Source: HGM11412 sp045536025
Lineage (GTDB): Bacteria; Bacillota; Clostridia; Christensenellales; Borkfalkiaceae
DNA: 64,000 nt
NCBI GenBank assembly: GCA_045536025.1
Contig: JAZSMT010000008.1
Span: 1 to 64,000, forward strand
Direction: 5' to 3'
The notes beneath the pieces were generated by a model that saw only the letters and a list, made by a program, of their open reading frames with translations, did not search any database and was not told the origin of the DNA. Made by a program: the position numbers and the translations under genes. Position 1 is the stretch's first letter. Every line of letters starts with the position of its first letter. Shown here in pieces: positions 52,371 to 61,229 of the stretch.

Positions 52371-53454
52371 AAAACGTGGGGATTTGCTAATTCCTACAAT
52401 CGTATTATTACTGTCTTGTTTCGGCGTTTTGATGATATATTCGGCGTCATATTATCAAGCAAATATCCAATACAGAGATAGCTTATATTATTTTAGAAAG
52501 CAACTTATAGGGCTGATATTAGGGCTAATTTCAATGATAGCCATATCGTTTTTTGATTATAAAAAACTGCTAAAAATAAGATATCCACTACTTATTACGT
52601 CAATCGTTTTACTAGTTTTAGTATTCACGCCGATAGGCGTTGAAAACTACGGTGCTAAAAGATGGATAGGGGTAGGAAGCATTACTATTCAACCTTCGGA
52701 AATTGCTAAGTTTTCATACGTTATATTCGTTGCAGGTTATTTTTATAAAAACCCTGCTCGAGCAAAATCATTTAAGGGAATTTTGCCGGTGTTAGGCGTT
52801 GGTTTACTTATATGCTTGCTTATAATGATTGAGCCTAATATGAGCATTACCGTTTGCGTTGGCGCACTTATGATTGTGCTAATGTTTAGCGCAGGTATAA
52901 AAAAGCGTTATTTGCTTTTAATTATTATTCCCATTATAATTGCTCTTCCCGTGCTGATTATTGTCGAGCCGTATAGGCTAAAACGGCTTATGGCGTTTAT
53001 AAATCCTTGGGCATCGCCTAAAGGCGAGGGATATCAACTTCTTCAGTCGCTTTACGCGCTCGGTAGTGGCGGATTGTTTGGGGTGGGGCTTTTTAATTCA
53101 AGGCAAAAATACCGATTTTTACCCTTTGCCGAAAGTGATTTTATACTATCGGTTATAGGTGAGGAAATGGGTTTTATCGGGAGTGCAATATTGTTTTTAA
53201 TAATGATGCTACTATCGTATCGCGGATATAAAACTGCAGTAAAATGCAAAAATTTTTTCGGCTTTATATTAGCTGTTGGAATAACTACGGTATTTACCGT
53301 TCAAGCTCTCGTAAACGCATTAGTGGTTACGGGCAGTATTCCTCCAACGGGATTGCCGTTGCCGTTTATAAGTTGCGGTAACACTTCGCTTATCGTGTTT
53401 ATGACTGCGTTTGGAATACTTTACAACATCTCTAAAGATACTGAAAATATATAA
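52345..53454 (+). CDS. ftsW: SEDS glycosyltransferase FtsW/SpoVE
   Basis: A lipid II-polymerising SEDS protein partnered with the class B PBP of the same cluster. About ten membrane helices; FGVLMIYSAS, the periplasmic-loop catalytic Asp in AESDFILSVIGEE, NSRQKYRFLPFAE and the late GLPLPFISCGNTS are hallmarks. I chose the TTG at 52345, seven bases after GAGGGGG and inside murD, giving 369 aa; an upstream ATG would overlap murD by about 100 bases. Whether it serves division or sporulation depends on which PBP it pairs with. murG does not follow, unlike in Bacillus. Confidence 0.9.
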   Translation: MLKLLTPSKKRGDLLIPTIVLLLSCFGVLMIYSASYYQANIQYRDSLYYFRKQLIGLILGLISMIAISFFDYKKLLKIRYPLLITSIVLLVLVFTPIGVENYGAKRWIGVGSITIQPSEIAKFSYVIFVAGYFYKNPARAKSFKGILPVLGVGLLICLLIMIEPNMSITVCVGALMIVLMFSAGIKKRYLLLIIIPIIIALPVLIIVEPYRLKRLMAFINPWASPKGEGYQLLQSLYALGSGGLFGVGLFNSRQKYRFLPFAESDFILSVIGEEMGFIGSAILFLIMMLLSYRGYKTAVKCKNFFGFILAVGITTVFTVQALVNALVVTGSIPPTGLPLPFISCGNTSLIVFMTAFGILYNISKDTENI

Positions 53455-53506
53455 TTTTTAACTCTTGCGCCTCTTTGTTCATACTATGAAATAAAGGTGT
53501 AAGAAA

Positions 53507-54760
53507 ATGAATAAACTAATCGTAAAAGGAAAAAACAAGCTCTACGGAAAGGTTGAAGTAAAAAGCGCAAAAAACGCTTTACTACCGCTGATTTCAGCGT
53601 GTATATTACTCGACTTTGAAGTGGGCTTTTTAAATGTGCCTAAATTATCCGACGTCGACGTAATGCTAAATATAATAAAGTGCATGGGCGGTAAATACCG
53701 CTATGAGGGTGATACTTTATACGTCGATTGTTCTTTGCTACATATGCCTGAAATTCCTTGTGAGGACGCTAAAAAAATAAGGGCATCAGTATTTATGCTT
53801 GGGCCGTTAATTGCGCGTTTTCACAAAGCCTCAACAGTAAAGCCGGGTGGGTGTAATTTTGGAGATAGGCCGATAGATATGCACCTAGACGGGCTAAAAG
53901 CGCTAGGCGTTGAAATATCCGAGGGTGACTATATCTATTTAAGAACTGATAAGTTAAAAGGTAGAAAAATAGTACTGCCTTGCATTAGCGTTGGGGTTAC
54001 GGAAAACCTTATGATGGCAGCCTGTTTTGCCGAGGGAGAGACTCGTATAGTGAACGCCGCAAAAGAGCCTGAGATTATTTGTTTAGCGAGCTTTTTAAAC
54101 CGTTTAGGTGCAAAAATTTACGGCGCTGGAACATCCGAAATTTTAATAGTAGGAGTTAAGAAACTCAATAAAAATATAACCCATTTCAGACCTATAACAG
54201 ATAGAATTGAAACGGGCACGTTTATTTTATGCGCTCTGTCGGCGGGTGGAGAAATTGAAATCGAGGGCGCTGATTTTATACATAATATCGAACTTATTAA
54301 AAAAACACATAATAACACTTGCAAAATTGTGCTTGATAGTGATAAAATATATATAAAGTCAAGTGGAGCTGGAAGTGGGCTTGGTTTTATTAAAACCGCA
54401 CCGTATCCAGCCTTTCCTACCGACCTACAATCGCTAACATTAGCATACGCCTGTTTTTTGCGAGGAACTACCGTTATTGAAGAGGGGATTTTTAAAACTC
54501 GTTTTCAGGTGGTTGACGAGCTTAAGAAGATGGGCGCGCAAATCGAGCGCTTTGGTAGTAGGGCCATAGTTACGGGCACGGTAGGTATGCACGGCGCAGA
54601 AGTTACAGCCCCCGATTTACGCGGAGGCGCGTCGTTGATACTTGCAGGGCTTAGTACGGACGGAGTTACCACCGTTCACGGGCTTGACGTTATTAAAAGG
54701 GGATACGACCGCATTGAAGAAAAGCTTAAGCTTTTAGGGGCGGACGTTAAAAAGGGATAA
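53507..54760 (+). CDS. murA: UDP-GlcNAc 1-carboxyvinyltransferase MurA
   Basis: The first committed step of peptidoglycan synthesis, transferring enolpyruvate from PEP. KSAKNALLPLI, the PEP-binding catalytic cysteine C116 in KPGGCNFGDRPIDMH (target of fosfomycin), FPTDLQS and RGGASLILAGL are present. 417 aa. It starts behind AAGGTG in the dcw run, 5 nt before the divIB gene. Confidence 0.95.
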   Translation: MNKLIVKGKNKLYGKVEVKSAKNALLPLISACILLDFEVGFLNVPKLSDVDVMLNIIKCMGGKYRYEGDTLYVDCSLLHMPEIPCEDAKKIRASVFMLGPLIARFHKASTVKPGGCNFGDRPIDMHLDGLKALGVEISEGDYIYLRTDKLKGRKIVLPCISVGVTENLMMAACFAEGETRIVNAAKEPEIICLASFLNRLGAKIYGAGTSEILIVGVKKLNKNITHFRPITDRIETGTFILCALSAGGEIEIEGADFIHNIELIKKTHNNTCKIVLDSDKIYIKSSGAGSGLGFIKTAPYPAFPTDLQSLTLAYACFLRGTTVIEEGIFKTRFQVVDELKKMGAQIERFGSRAIVTGTVGMHGAEVTAPDLRGGASLILAGLSTDGVTTVHGLDVIKRGYDRIEEKLKLLGADVKKG

Positions 54761-54764
54761 AATT

Positions 54765-55532
54765 ATGAAGTACAAAAAACTGCTAGTATTTATAACGTGT
54801 TTATTGTTCGTTACGGTAGCGGTTTTTTGTCTTGCTTCGGCGTTTAAGGTAACCGATATAGAACTAAACGCAACTGCGGTTGAGGGTTCGTCTGAGGGGG
54901 TTACCGCTAAGTGCGAGCAAGAGCTTTTAAAGTATAAAGACCAAAATTTACTTTTCGTAAACACCGATAAAATCGGTGAAAGCTTGTCAGCTTTATCGGG
55001 GTATATTGACGTTGTTGAGGTTAAAAAGGTATTTCCTAATAAGCTTTCTATCACGGTTATCGAAAGGGTTGAAGCTTTTTCGATATTCACGGGCGAAAAG
55101 TATTACGCGCTTGACAAGGCTTTTAACGTGTTAAGCGAAAAACAGTCGCTTAAAAATAACGTAAGCAGTGTAGATAACGTTGAGATAAAGCTTAATTTAT
55201 CCGATTTTAGCACCGACGTTAAAGTGGGTAAAAAGCTTGAAATTTACGACGAAAACACCTTTAGCTATCTCACGCTTTGCGCTGATAAATTATACGAGAT
55301 AAAAGATGATTTAAAAAGCGTAACCGTTACAGTTAAAAAGGAAGGAATATCGTATAAAGCCGTTACCTTAGAAATGAAAGAGGGCGTTACGTTCACCATT
55401 TTAAAGGCGGACGAAAAAACCGTTGAAAAACTAAACGCCACTTATGATTTTTATTTAGCGCTTGAAAACAAGGGCGCAGGCGAGTATATAACCGTTTTAG
55501 AAGACAATGGCAATATTTCCATTAAACAATAA
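54765..55532 (+). CDS. divIB: FtsQ/DivIB-type cell-division protein
   Basis: 255 aa. A short cytoplasmic tail and one membrane helix (about 6-26) are followed by a POTRA domain (FKVTDIELNATAV, LLFVNTDKIGESLSAL, VVEVKKVFPNKLSITVIERV) and a beta domain (EKYYALDKAFNVL). It bridges early and late divisome proteins with FtsL. Position after murA and before ftsA supports the call. It is followed by a terminator. Confidence 0.9.
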   Translation: MKYKKLLVFITCLLFVTVAVFCLASAFKVTDIELNATAVEGSSEGVTAKCEQELLKYKDQNLLFVNTDKIGESLSALSGYIDVVEVKKVFPNKLSITVIERVEAFSIFTGEKYYALDKAFNVLSEKQSLKNNVSSVDNVEIKLNLSDFSTDVKVGKKLEIYDENTFSYLTLCADKLYEIKDDLKSVTVTVKKEGISYKAVTLEMKEGVTFTILKADEKTVEKLNATYDFYLALENKGAGEYITVLEDNGNISIKQ

Positions 55533-55543
55533 ATAAAAATTAA

Positions 55544-55577
55544 AAACCGCTTTAGTCAAGTCTTGACAAGGCGGTTT
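55544..55577 (+). terminator. hairpin terminator after divIB
   Basis: AAACCGC...GTCAAG pairs with CTTGAC...GCGGTTT, with one bulged A and a G-T pair, followed by ATTTATTTATT. Its right arm contains the -35 of the ftsA promoter. Confidence 0.7.
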
Positions 55578-55591
55578 ATTTATTATAAAAT
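55563..55591 (+). promoter_or_regulatory. promoter of ftsA-ftsZ
   Basis: TTGACA (55563-55568), 17-bp spacer, TAAAAT (55586-55591). The leader carries AAAGGGA before the ftsA ATG. Terminator and promoter share bases, so ftsAZ can be expressed apart from the upstream dcw genes. Confidence 0.6.
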
Positions 55592-55623
55592 AAATAGTAA
55601 GTAATACTAAAGGGAATAGTTAT

Positions 55624-56766
55624 ATGTACAAAAACTGCGTTGCTACTTTAAATATCGGCTCGTCAGACATAACGCTTACCGTTGGCGAAAGAAGTGTTAA
55701 CGGCGCGTTTTCTTTTCGTGCCGTTCAAAAGGTAAATTACTATTCCTATTTCGAGGGCGATTTTGACGACGTTAAGGAGTTAGAGCGCAAAATTGCAAAA
55801 CTGTTTACAGACCTTATTAGCAGTAGCTCGATTTCTAAAATTTCAACCGTTTACGTAGGCGTTCCCGGCGAGTTTTCAAAAACCCTTTCTAAAAACTATA
55901 AAATTACCTTTGGTAAACATAAAAAAATCAATAGAGACGACGTTAGGTATCTTTTTGAAAACGGCTTTTCGGAAGAAGATGCTGAATACAAGCTCGCAAA
56001 CCGTTCGGCGGTTTATTTCGTTTTAGATAACTATAAAACGCATCAGCCTATCGGCAAGGTGGCAACTTCGCTTTCGGCAAGAATTTTTTACGGACTTATA
56101 ATTAATCACTTTACCGAGGTTTTAGACGGTATATTATCAAGAATAGGCGTAACTGATATTAAGTACGTATTGCAAGACTATGCTGACGCTATGTATTTGT
56201 TCACAGAAAGTGAGAGGGATAATTGTAAACTACTTATCAACGTTGGTTATTCTACCACCTCCTTATCCATTATTTGCGGTAACGGCTTGCTATACAGTAG
56301 CGCGTTTGCGCTTGGTGGCGGTATGATAACTGCTTATTTATCCGACGGGCTAGGTTGTGAGTTCGAGGTTGCCGAGCTTGTTAAAAACAAGCTAAATCTT
56401 GGCTTAAAGGAAAAAGACGGGGCTTGTTACGTAGTAGAAAGTAACCAGCTTGGCGAGTTTTCTTTTTCTAGAAACGAGTGTAATAAAATCGCTAAAGGCG
56501 TTTTAGATAAGATATCTGAAATGTGCGATAAAGCCGTTTCGGGTTGCACCTTAAAAGTTCCAAGCGATATCGATATTGCCTTTACCGGCGAGGGTATTTG
56601 TGACGTTAAAGGTGCGGTAGAGTATATGTCCACAAGGCTTGGCGTGTTTCCTAAAACGGTGTCGCCTAAAGTTCCACATTATAACAAACCTAATTATACA
56701 AACCGTCTTGCGCTACTTGATACAGCGCTCGACCTTGTTAACGATAAATTATTTTTTACTAAATAA
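55624..56766 (+). CDS. ftsA: FtsA-like actin-family division protein
   Basis: 380 aa, in the FtsA position directly before ftsZ. Actin-fold signs: ATLNIGSSDITL (phosphate 1), TVYVGVPGEF in a 1C-like subdomain, LINVGYSTTSLSIICG (phosphate 2), SAFALGGGMITAYLSDGL and AFTGEGICDVKGAVEYM (adenosine). It is shorter than most FtsA proteins (about 410-430), and the C-terminal tail (DLVNDKLFFTK) lacks an obvious amphipathic membrane-binding helix with the usual basic linker, so FtsZ tethering may differ. Confidence 0.85.
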   Translation: MYKNCVATLNIGSSDITLTVGERSVNGAFSFRAVQKVNYYSYFEGDFDDVKELERKIAKLFTDLISSSSISKISTVYVGVPGEFSKTLSKNYKITFGKHKKINRDDVRYLFENGFSEEDAEYKLANRSAVYFVLDNYKTHQPIGKVATSLSARIFYGLIINHFTEVLDGILSRIGVTDIKYVLQDYADAMYLFTESERDNCKLLINVGYSTTSLSIICGNGLLYSSAFALGGGMITAYLSDGLGCEFEVAELVKNKLNLGLKEKDGACYVVESNQLGEFSFSRNECNKIAKGVLDKISEMCDKAVSGCTLKVPSDIDIAFTGEGICDVKGAVEYMSTRLGVFPKTVSPKVPHYNKPNYTNRLALLDTALDLVNDKLFFTK

Positions 56767-56777
56767 AAGGAGCTACT

Positions 56778-57938
56778 ATGTTTGAAGAAATGAGCAATCT
56801 TAACGTTTGCAAAATCAAAGTAATAGGTGTTGGCGGTGGCGGTAACAACGCCGTAAATAGGATGATTGACGCGGGCATTCACAGCGCCGAATTCGTCTCC
56901 GTTAATACTGACGTTCAAGCGCTTATGCACTCGAAAGCCGAGGTTAAAAACCGCGTTCAAATCGGCAAAGAGTTAACCGAGGGGTTAGGTGCAGGCTCGT
57001 ATCCCGAAATCGGCGAAAAAGCAGCTGAAGAAAGTAGAGAAGATATTGAAAAGCTCGTTGAGGGCGTTAATTTGTTGTTCATTACCGCAGGTATGGGTGG
57101 TGGTACGGGTACGGGTGCAGCTCCCGTAATTGCAAAAATTGCAAGAGAAAAGGGTTGCGTTACCGTAGCTGTAGTTACAAAGCCTTTTGCCTTCGAGGGT
57201 AAAAAGCGTGAAGAAAACGCTAAAAAGGGCATTGCCAACCTTGCAAAATTTGTAGATACGCTTATCGTAATACCTAACGATAAACTTCTTGACTCACTTC
57301 CCAAAAATACGCCTATGGAAGAGGCATTACGTAGGGCTGACGATAACTTAAAGCAGGCAATTTGCGGTATATCCGATTTAATTACCGTTCCTGCGCTTAT
57401 TAATCTTGACTTTGCCGACGTTAGAACGATTATCAAAGGTCAAGGCTTAGCTCATATGGGTATAGGTAGAGCCAAGGGCGAAAATAGAATAGTTGAGGCT
57501 GTTCGTCAAGCCGTTTCTTCGCCTATGCTTGAAACCACCATTGAGGGCGCTCGCGGTATAATTCTTAACATCTCGGGCGACAGTAACTTGTCTATCGGCG
57601 AGGTTAGCGAGGCTGCAAACTTAATACACGGTGTAGTTGATTATTCGGCAAACTTAATATTTGGTGCAAACACTCTCCCTGAACTTAAAGACGAGGTCGT
57701 TATAACTATTATAGCAACCGGCTTTACTGGTAGCCCCGACCGTCCTTTTAATCAAAGGCGTTTCGTTACCGATAATCAGTCGTTTGAAGAAGTTGTAGCT
57801 CAAAAAGAACCTGAAATAGTTGCACCTACGGTTGAAGAACCCGTTGCCCCCGTTATTGAGGTTAAAGAAGAACCTCAAAAAGAAGAACCTAAAAAAGAAA
57901 TTCCCCCCTTTGTAAAAAGGTTGTTTGGAAAGAAATAA
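56778..57938 (+). CDS. ftsZ: cell division protein FtsZ
   Basis: A tubulin-like GTPase forming the Z-ring. IGVGGGGNNAVNRM, the signature GGGTGTGAAPV (about 107-117), the synergy-loop NLDFADVRTII and an acidic Pro/Glu-rich linker (about 330-372) are followed by the C-terminal peptide IPPFVKRLFGKK, which binds FtsA and other tethers. 386 aa. It starts behind AAAGGAG, 11 nt after ftsA, and ends at a strong terminator. Confidence 0.97.
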   Translation: MFEEMSNLNVCKIKVIGVGGGGNNAVNRMIDAGIHSAEFVSVNTDVQALMHSKAEVKNRVQIGKELTEGLGAGSYPEIGEKAAEESREDIEKLVEGVNLLFITAGMGGGTGTGAAPVIAKIAREKGCVTVAVVTKPFAFEGKKREENAKKGIANLAKFVDTLIVIPNDKLLDSLPKNTPMEEALRRADDNLKQAICGISDLITVPALINLDFADVRTIIKGQGLAHMGIGRAKGENRIVEAVRQAVSSPMLETTIEGARGIILNISGDSNLSIGEVSEAANLIHGVVDYSANLIFGANTLPELKDEVVITIIATGFTGSPDRPFNQRRFVTDNQSFEEVVAQKEPEIVAPTVEEPVAPVIEVKEEPQKEEPKKEIPPFVKRLFGKK

Positions 57939-57945
57939 TATTAAA

Positions 57946-57976
57946 CCCCCACTCGGCGAGTGGGGGAGTTTTTTTG
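57946..57976 (+). terminator. terminator of ftsAZ
   Basis: CCCCCACTC/GAGTGGGGG with loop GGC, then AGTTTTTTTT. Confidence 0.9.
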
Positions 57977-58002
57977 TAAAAATAAAAACGGCTGTTGCCG
58001 TT
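57977..58002 (-). terminator. terminator of spoVG
   Basis: On the minus strand AACGGC/GCCGTT with loop AACA, followed by TTTATTTTTAC. Confidence 0.7.
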
Positions 58003-58008
58003 ATTATT

Positions 58009-58278
58009 TTATTCCGCTTTATTAAGTTCTGCGTTGAAAGCTTCCAAAATCACGTCAATAATAAGTTTGCGTGTTTCGGTGTTGATGGGATGAACGATAT
58101 CTTTATATTCGCCATCACTTGCTTTTCTGCTGGGCATTGCTATAAAATAGCCTTCTTGACCTTCGATTACCTTAATGTCGTGAACGACAAAGCAATCGTC
58201 AATCGTCATAGAAGCTATAGCTTTCAGCTTACTGTCTTCCTTTTGTACTAAGCGTACTCTTACGTCTGAGATTTTCAA
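58009..58278 (-). CDS. spoVG: septation/sporulation regulator SpoVG
   Basis: 89 aa. KISDVRVRLV, AIASMTIDDCFVVHDIKVIEG, YFIAMPSRKASDGEYKDIVHPI and the C-terminal helix RKLIIDVILEAFNAEL match SpoVG, a small RNA/DNA-binding regulator that affects septation and sporulation. The start is a TTG at 58278, about 8 bases after AAGGTGG; longer upstream frames lack conservation. It is convergent with ftsZ rather than in its usual Bacillus place near glmU. Confidence 0.93.
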   Translation of the reverse strand: MKISDVRVRLVQKEDSKLKAIASMTIDDCFVVHDIKVIEGQEGYFIAMPSRKASDGEYKDIVHPINTETRKLIIDVILEAFNAELNKAE

Positions 58279-58332
58279 TTTTACTACCACCTTATATATA
58301 TTCCACTCAAAATATCTTCCGAGCTTATATAA

Positions 58333-58361
58333 ATTATACACTTAAATTTGTATAATTTCAA
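58333..58361 (-). promoter_or_regulatory. promoter of spoVG
   Basis: On the minus strand TTGAAA (58356-58361), 17-bp spacer, TATAAT (58333-58338), giving a leader of about 50 nt. A weaker TTGACA with a 19-bp spacer and TAAAAT lies further up (58386-58416). Confidence 0.75.
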
Positions 58362-58475
58362 TACCTTTTTTGAAAAAAATTCTCAATTTTATCACTTTTT
58401 CGTAAAAAAATGTCAAAAAACGGCAATTTTTAGGGGTTTTGTAAAATTTTAATCTTTAAATTCATATTATGCAGT

Positions 58476-59801
58476 ATGGCAAAGATAAAAAAACCTTTAA
58501 GCATCCATTTTATAGGTGTTGGCGGTGCGGGCATGAGCGTTCTTGCAAAGCTAATGCTAAATAAAAATTTTACCGTATCGGGTAGTGACGTTAATAAAAA
58601 TAGCGCAGTTGACGAGCTTGTTCGCCTTGGTTTAGCTTTTAACTTAGGGCACGATAAATCGCTAGTTGATAACGCTGACGTTATAATTTATTCTTCGGCA
58701 ATAAGTAAAAATAACGTTGAACTAGCGCGTGCAACCGAGCTTAAAAAGGCAATATGTTCGCGCGCCGAGCTTTTGCAGGTGGTAATAAATTCCTATAAAA
58801 AATCAATAGGGATATCTGGTAGCCATGGTAAAACCACGGCAACTTGTATGCTTGCAAACGTGCTCAAAAGTTCACGCGTTCAAGGTACCGCGTTAATGGG
58901 TGGCGAGGACGTAAATTTAGGCTCTTTATTATATTCGCATAAAAATAAAGTTGTAGTTACCGAGGTTTGCGAATATTTAAAAAATATTACAAAGCTTACT
59001 ACCTCTTGTGCAGTTTGTTTAAATATTGATAACGACCATTTAGACTGTTACGGTAGTATAGATAGCCTAAAAGAGGAATTTTATTCCTATCTATCACGCG
59101 CTAAATGTAAAGTAATTTGTAAAGACGATAAATTGCTTTCAAATTATAAAGATAAAAGTGCAATAACCTATTCAATTAACGATTTAGCCGACTACACGGC
59201 AAAAAACCTCAAAAGTATAAACGGTAAATACTTTTTTGACTTATATTATAAAGGTGTTTTCGTTAAAAACTTTTATCTTAACGTTTACGGCAAGCATAAC
59301 GTATATAATGCGCTTGCAGTTATTGCAGTAGCCAACGGCTATTTAAAGATTGACTTTGATAAAATTTACGTGGGAATATCTACCTTTAGTGGCGTCAATA
59401 GGCGGTTTGAAGAAATACGTTTTTACAATAAGAAAATAATACTTGACTATGCCCATCATCCAACCGAAATAGAAAAATCGTTAAAGACGGCAAAGGAGTT
59501 TTTTCACGATGATTTTATAACGGTATTTCAACCGCATACCTATTCGAGAACGAAGCTTTTATATTCTCAGTTTACAAACGCGTTTTCAGGGTATAAACCT
59601 ATAATTTACAAGGAATACCCAGCGCGTGAAGAGTTTGATAATTTAGGTAGTGCTAAACGACTTAGCGAGGGGGTTAAAGGTAGCGTTTATATTGACGATT
59701 TAGAGGCGTTAATTTCAAAAATTAAAAAAAGTAGAAAAAAATGCGTTTTAATACTGGGCGCAGGCGATTTATACGATAAAATTAAAAATGCGGATAAATA
59801 A
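58476..59801 (+). CDS. murC: UDP-N-acetylmuramate--L-alanine ligase MurC
   Basis: Attaches L-Ala, the first stem-peptide residue. HFIGVGGAGMSVLA, SGSDVNK, GISGSHGKTTATCML (about 109-123), NIDNDHLDCY, DYAHHPTEI and FQPHTYSRTK are present. 441 aa. It has no Shine-Dalgarno sequence; TATTAT (58465-58470) lies six bases upstream of the ATG but lacks a good -35, so a leaderless start is possible. It stands alone, away from the dcw cluster proper. Confidence 0.95.
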   Translation: MAKIKKPLSIHFIGVGGAGMSVLAKLMLNKNFTVSGSDVNKNSAVDELVRLGLAFNLGHDKSLVDNADVIIYSSAISKNNVELARATELKKAICSRAELLQVVINSYKKSIGISGSHGKTTATCMLANVLKSSRVQGTALMGGEDVNLGSLLYSHKNKVVVTEVCEYLKNITKLTTSCAVCLNIDNDHLDCYGSIDSLKEEFYSYLSRAKCKVICKDDKLLSNYKDKSAITYSINDLADYTAKNLKSINGKYFFDLYYKGVFVKNFYLNVYGKHNVYNALAVIAVANGYLKIDFDKIYVGISTFSGVNRRFEEIRFYNKKIILDYAHHPTEIEKSLKTAKEFFHDDFITVFQPHTYSRTKLLYSQFTNAFSGYKPIIYKEYPAREEFDNLGSAKRLSEGVKGSVYIDDLEALISKIKKSRKKCVLILGAGDLYDKIKNADK

Positions 59802-59813
59802 TCCGCATTTTTT
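59784..59813 (+). terminator. terminator overlapping the murC stop
   Basis: AAAAATGCGGAT/ATCCGCATTTTT with loop AAATA; the T-tract continues to about 59814. It also serves as terminator for the convergent gene on the minus strand, whose stop lies at its edge. Confidence 0.88.
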
Positions 59814-60766
59814 TATAGCATATCTATAATAAATTCAGCGTTAGCTCCTTCTTCAAGCCTATTTACGGCGTTTTCAAAGTGCTTTGGCGCGTATTCGAAC
59901 TTATAAGAGGGAAGTTCAAAGTAAGAAAGGTTAATTGCCTTTTGCGCAATTAAGTTTATACCTGCGTTGATATTTTCAATGCCACTCTTTATAAACTTAA
60001 CGTCAAGCTCTTTATCGAGGGCGTAGGATAAACTAAACTTTTTCTTGGTGGTAGATATTCCCGTAACCGCAACGGTTGCTGAGGGGCGCGTAACCTTGTC
60101 AATCAAATCAAAACTAAGGTCGCAATCGGTAATAAAGATTGCTTTACTGCATTTTCTGCCACCCGTAATTGATAAAATATCGCTTTCTAAATTCTTATCG
60201 TTTTTAAGAAGATAATAAACGTTAGTTTTGTGGGCGATATCTAAATTTTCATCAACCGAGTCGATAATAATGGGAACGGATTGATAATACATTATAAGCT
60301 GAGCTAAAATGTTACCTAGTATCGAACCGCCGAATATTGCAACGTGGTTGCCCTTTTCAATCTTAAGCTCGTCAATAACCGAAAGAGCCAAAGAAATGTG
60401 GTTTAGATACAACGCCTCGCTTTCAGAAACGTTTTTAGGAAGAGCAAAAACCTTACTTTCAGGCAAAACGACGAAATCGCGCAAATATCCAGTTTGCGTA
60501 TTTTTAGCAAACTCTGGCGATAAAAACACCTTTGAGCCCTTGCTTAAATAATTGCTTTCTTTAAGCGTTTCAATAACCTGACCTACGGCTATGGTGCAAG
60601 GGGTAGAGGGGTAGCTAATTTTAACTTCGCCACGATATTTATCCAAATCGGCAAGAGAAATAAAGCAGTTAATCGTCTTAACCTTAACGTCGTCAACCCT
60701 TTCGAGATTTTCAGTTGTGGTAATTCCGCCGAGCTTGTTCGGCTCTAAAATTTGCCAATTATTCAT
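59813..60766 (-). CDS. MDR-superfamily (zinc-alcohol-dehydrogenase-like) oxidoreductase
   Basis: 317 aa from the ATG at 60766, which follows GAGGT. A GroES-like N-terminal region (about 20-130) and a Rossmann region with the nucleotide-binding loop IFGGSILGNILAQL (about 155) are visible. The catalytic-zinc residues of classical alcohol dehydrogenases (a GHE motif) are not, so it may be a zinc-independent member or have an altered function. The substrate is unknown. A single-gene unit with its own promoter, convergent with murC. Confidence 0.72.
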   Translation of the reverse strand: MNNWQILEPNKLGGITTTENLERVDDVKVKTINCFISLADLDKYRGEVKISYPSTPCTIAVGQVIETLKESNYLSKGSKVFLSPEFAKNTQTGYLRDFVVLPESKVFALPKNVSESEALYLNHISLALSVIDELKIEKGNHVAIFGGSILGNILAQLIMYYQSVPIIIDSVDENLDIAHKTNVYYLLKNDKNLESDILSITGGRKCSKAIFITDCDLSFDLIDKVTRPSATVAVTGISTTKKKFSLSYALDKELDVKFIKSGIENINAGINLIAQKAINLSYFELPSYKFEYAPKHFENAVNRLEEGANAEFIIDML

Positions 60767-60782
60767 AATAAACCTCAAAGCC

Positions 60783-60810
60783 ATTATACCACACTTTGAT
60801 AATTTTGCAA
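60783..60810 (-). promoter_or_regulatory. promoter of the MDR oxidoreductase gene
   Basis: On the minus strand TTGCAA (60805-60810), 16-bp spacer, TATAAT (60783-60788). Confidence 0.72.
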
Positions 60811-60888
60811 GCAAATACGCTTAAATAAAGTTTTTGTGTGTTTTTTTAATCTTTTGAAAAAAACCATTGCTAAATAGGTTAAAATGAG

Positions 60889-60917
60889 TTGACTTGCCGA
60901 AAATTTTAATATATAAT
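60889..60917 (+). promoter_or_regulatory. promoter of rpmE
   Basis: TTGACT (60889-60894), 17-bp spacer, TATAAT (60912-60917); the leader of about 26 nt contains GAGGTG. Confidence 0.82.
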
Positions 60918-60949
60918 AACAAAGTAATAAATTTTAATGAGGTGATAAT

Positions 60950-61153
60950 ATGAAAGATAATATTCATCCTACGTATAAAACCGTTACCGTTCAATGTGCT
61001 TGCGGTGCGTCGTTTATTACCGGCTCTACCAAAAACGTTGACGTTATTAAGGTTGATATCTGTTCTAAATGCCACCCGTTCTTCACAGGCAAGCAAAAGC
61101 TTGTTGATACCGGCGGACGCGTAGATAAATTCAAGAAAAGATACGGTATCTGA
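60950..61153 (+). CDS. rpmE: 50S ribosomal protein L31 (bL31, zinc-binding form)
   Basis: 67 aa. It begins MKDNIHPTYKTV and ends in the RVDKFKKRYG signature. The four zinc ligands are present as CAC (about 16 and 18) and CSKC (about 37 and 40), the C+ form that also serves as a cellular zinc reserve. It is separated from the next gene by a hairpin. Confidence 0.96.
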   Translation: MKDNIHPTYKTVTVQCACGASFITGSTKNVDVIKVDICSKCHPFFTGKQKLVDTGGRVDKFKKRYGI

Positions 61154-61190
61154 TTTATTTACTAAAATTATACCTTTAGGTATAAAATCG

Positions 61191-61218
61191 GCTCTAAGAT
61201 ATTTCTTAGAGCTGTTTT
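61191..61218 (+). terminator. terminator or attenuator after rpmE
   Basis: GCTCTAAGA/TCTTAGAGC with loop TATT, then TGTTTT. The next gene starts 12 nt later without a separate promoter, so read-through is likely. Confidence 0.65.
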
Positions 61219-61229
61219 AATATTTTGAT

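Noticed and set aside
56957..57436. 159-codon open frame antisense to ftsZ
   Set aside because: It is the mirror of a highly conserved gene, has no ribosome site and no recognisable protein features.
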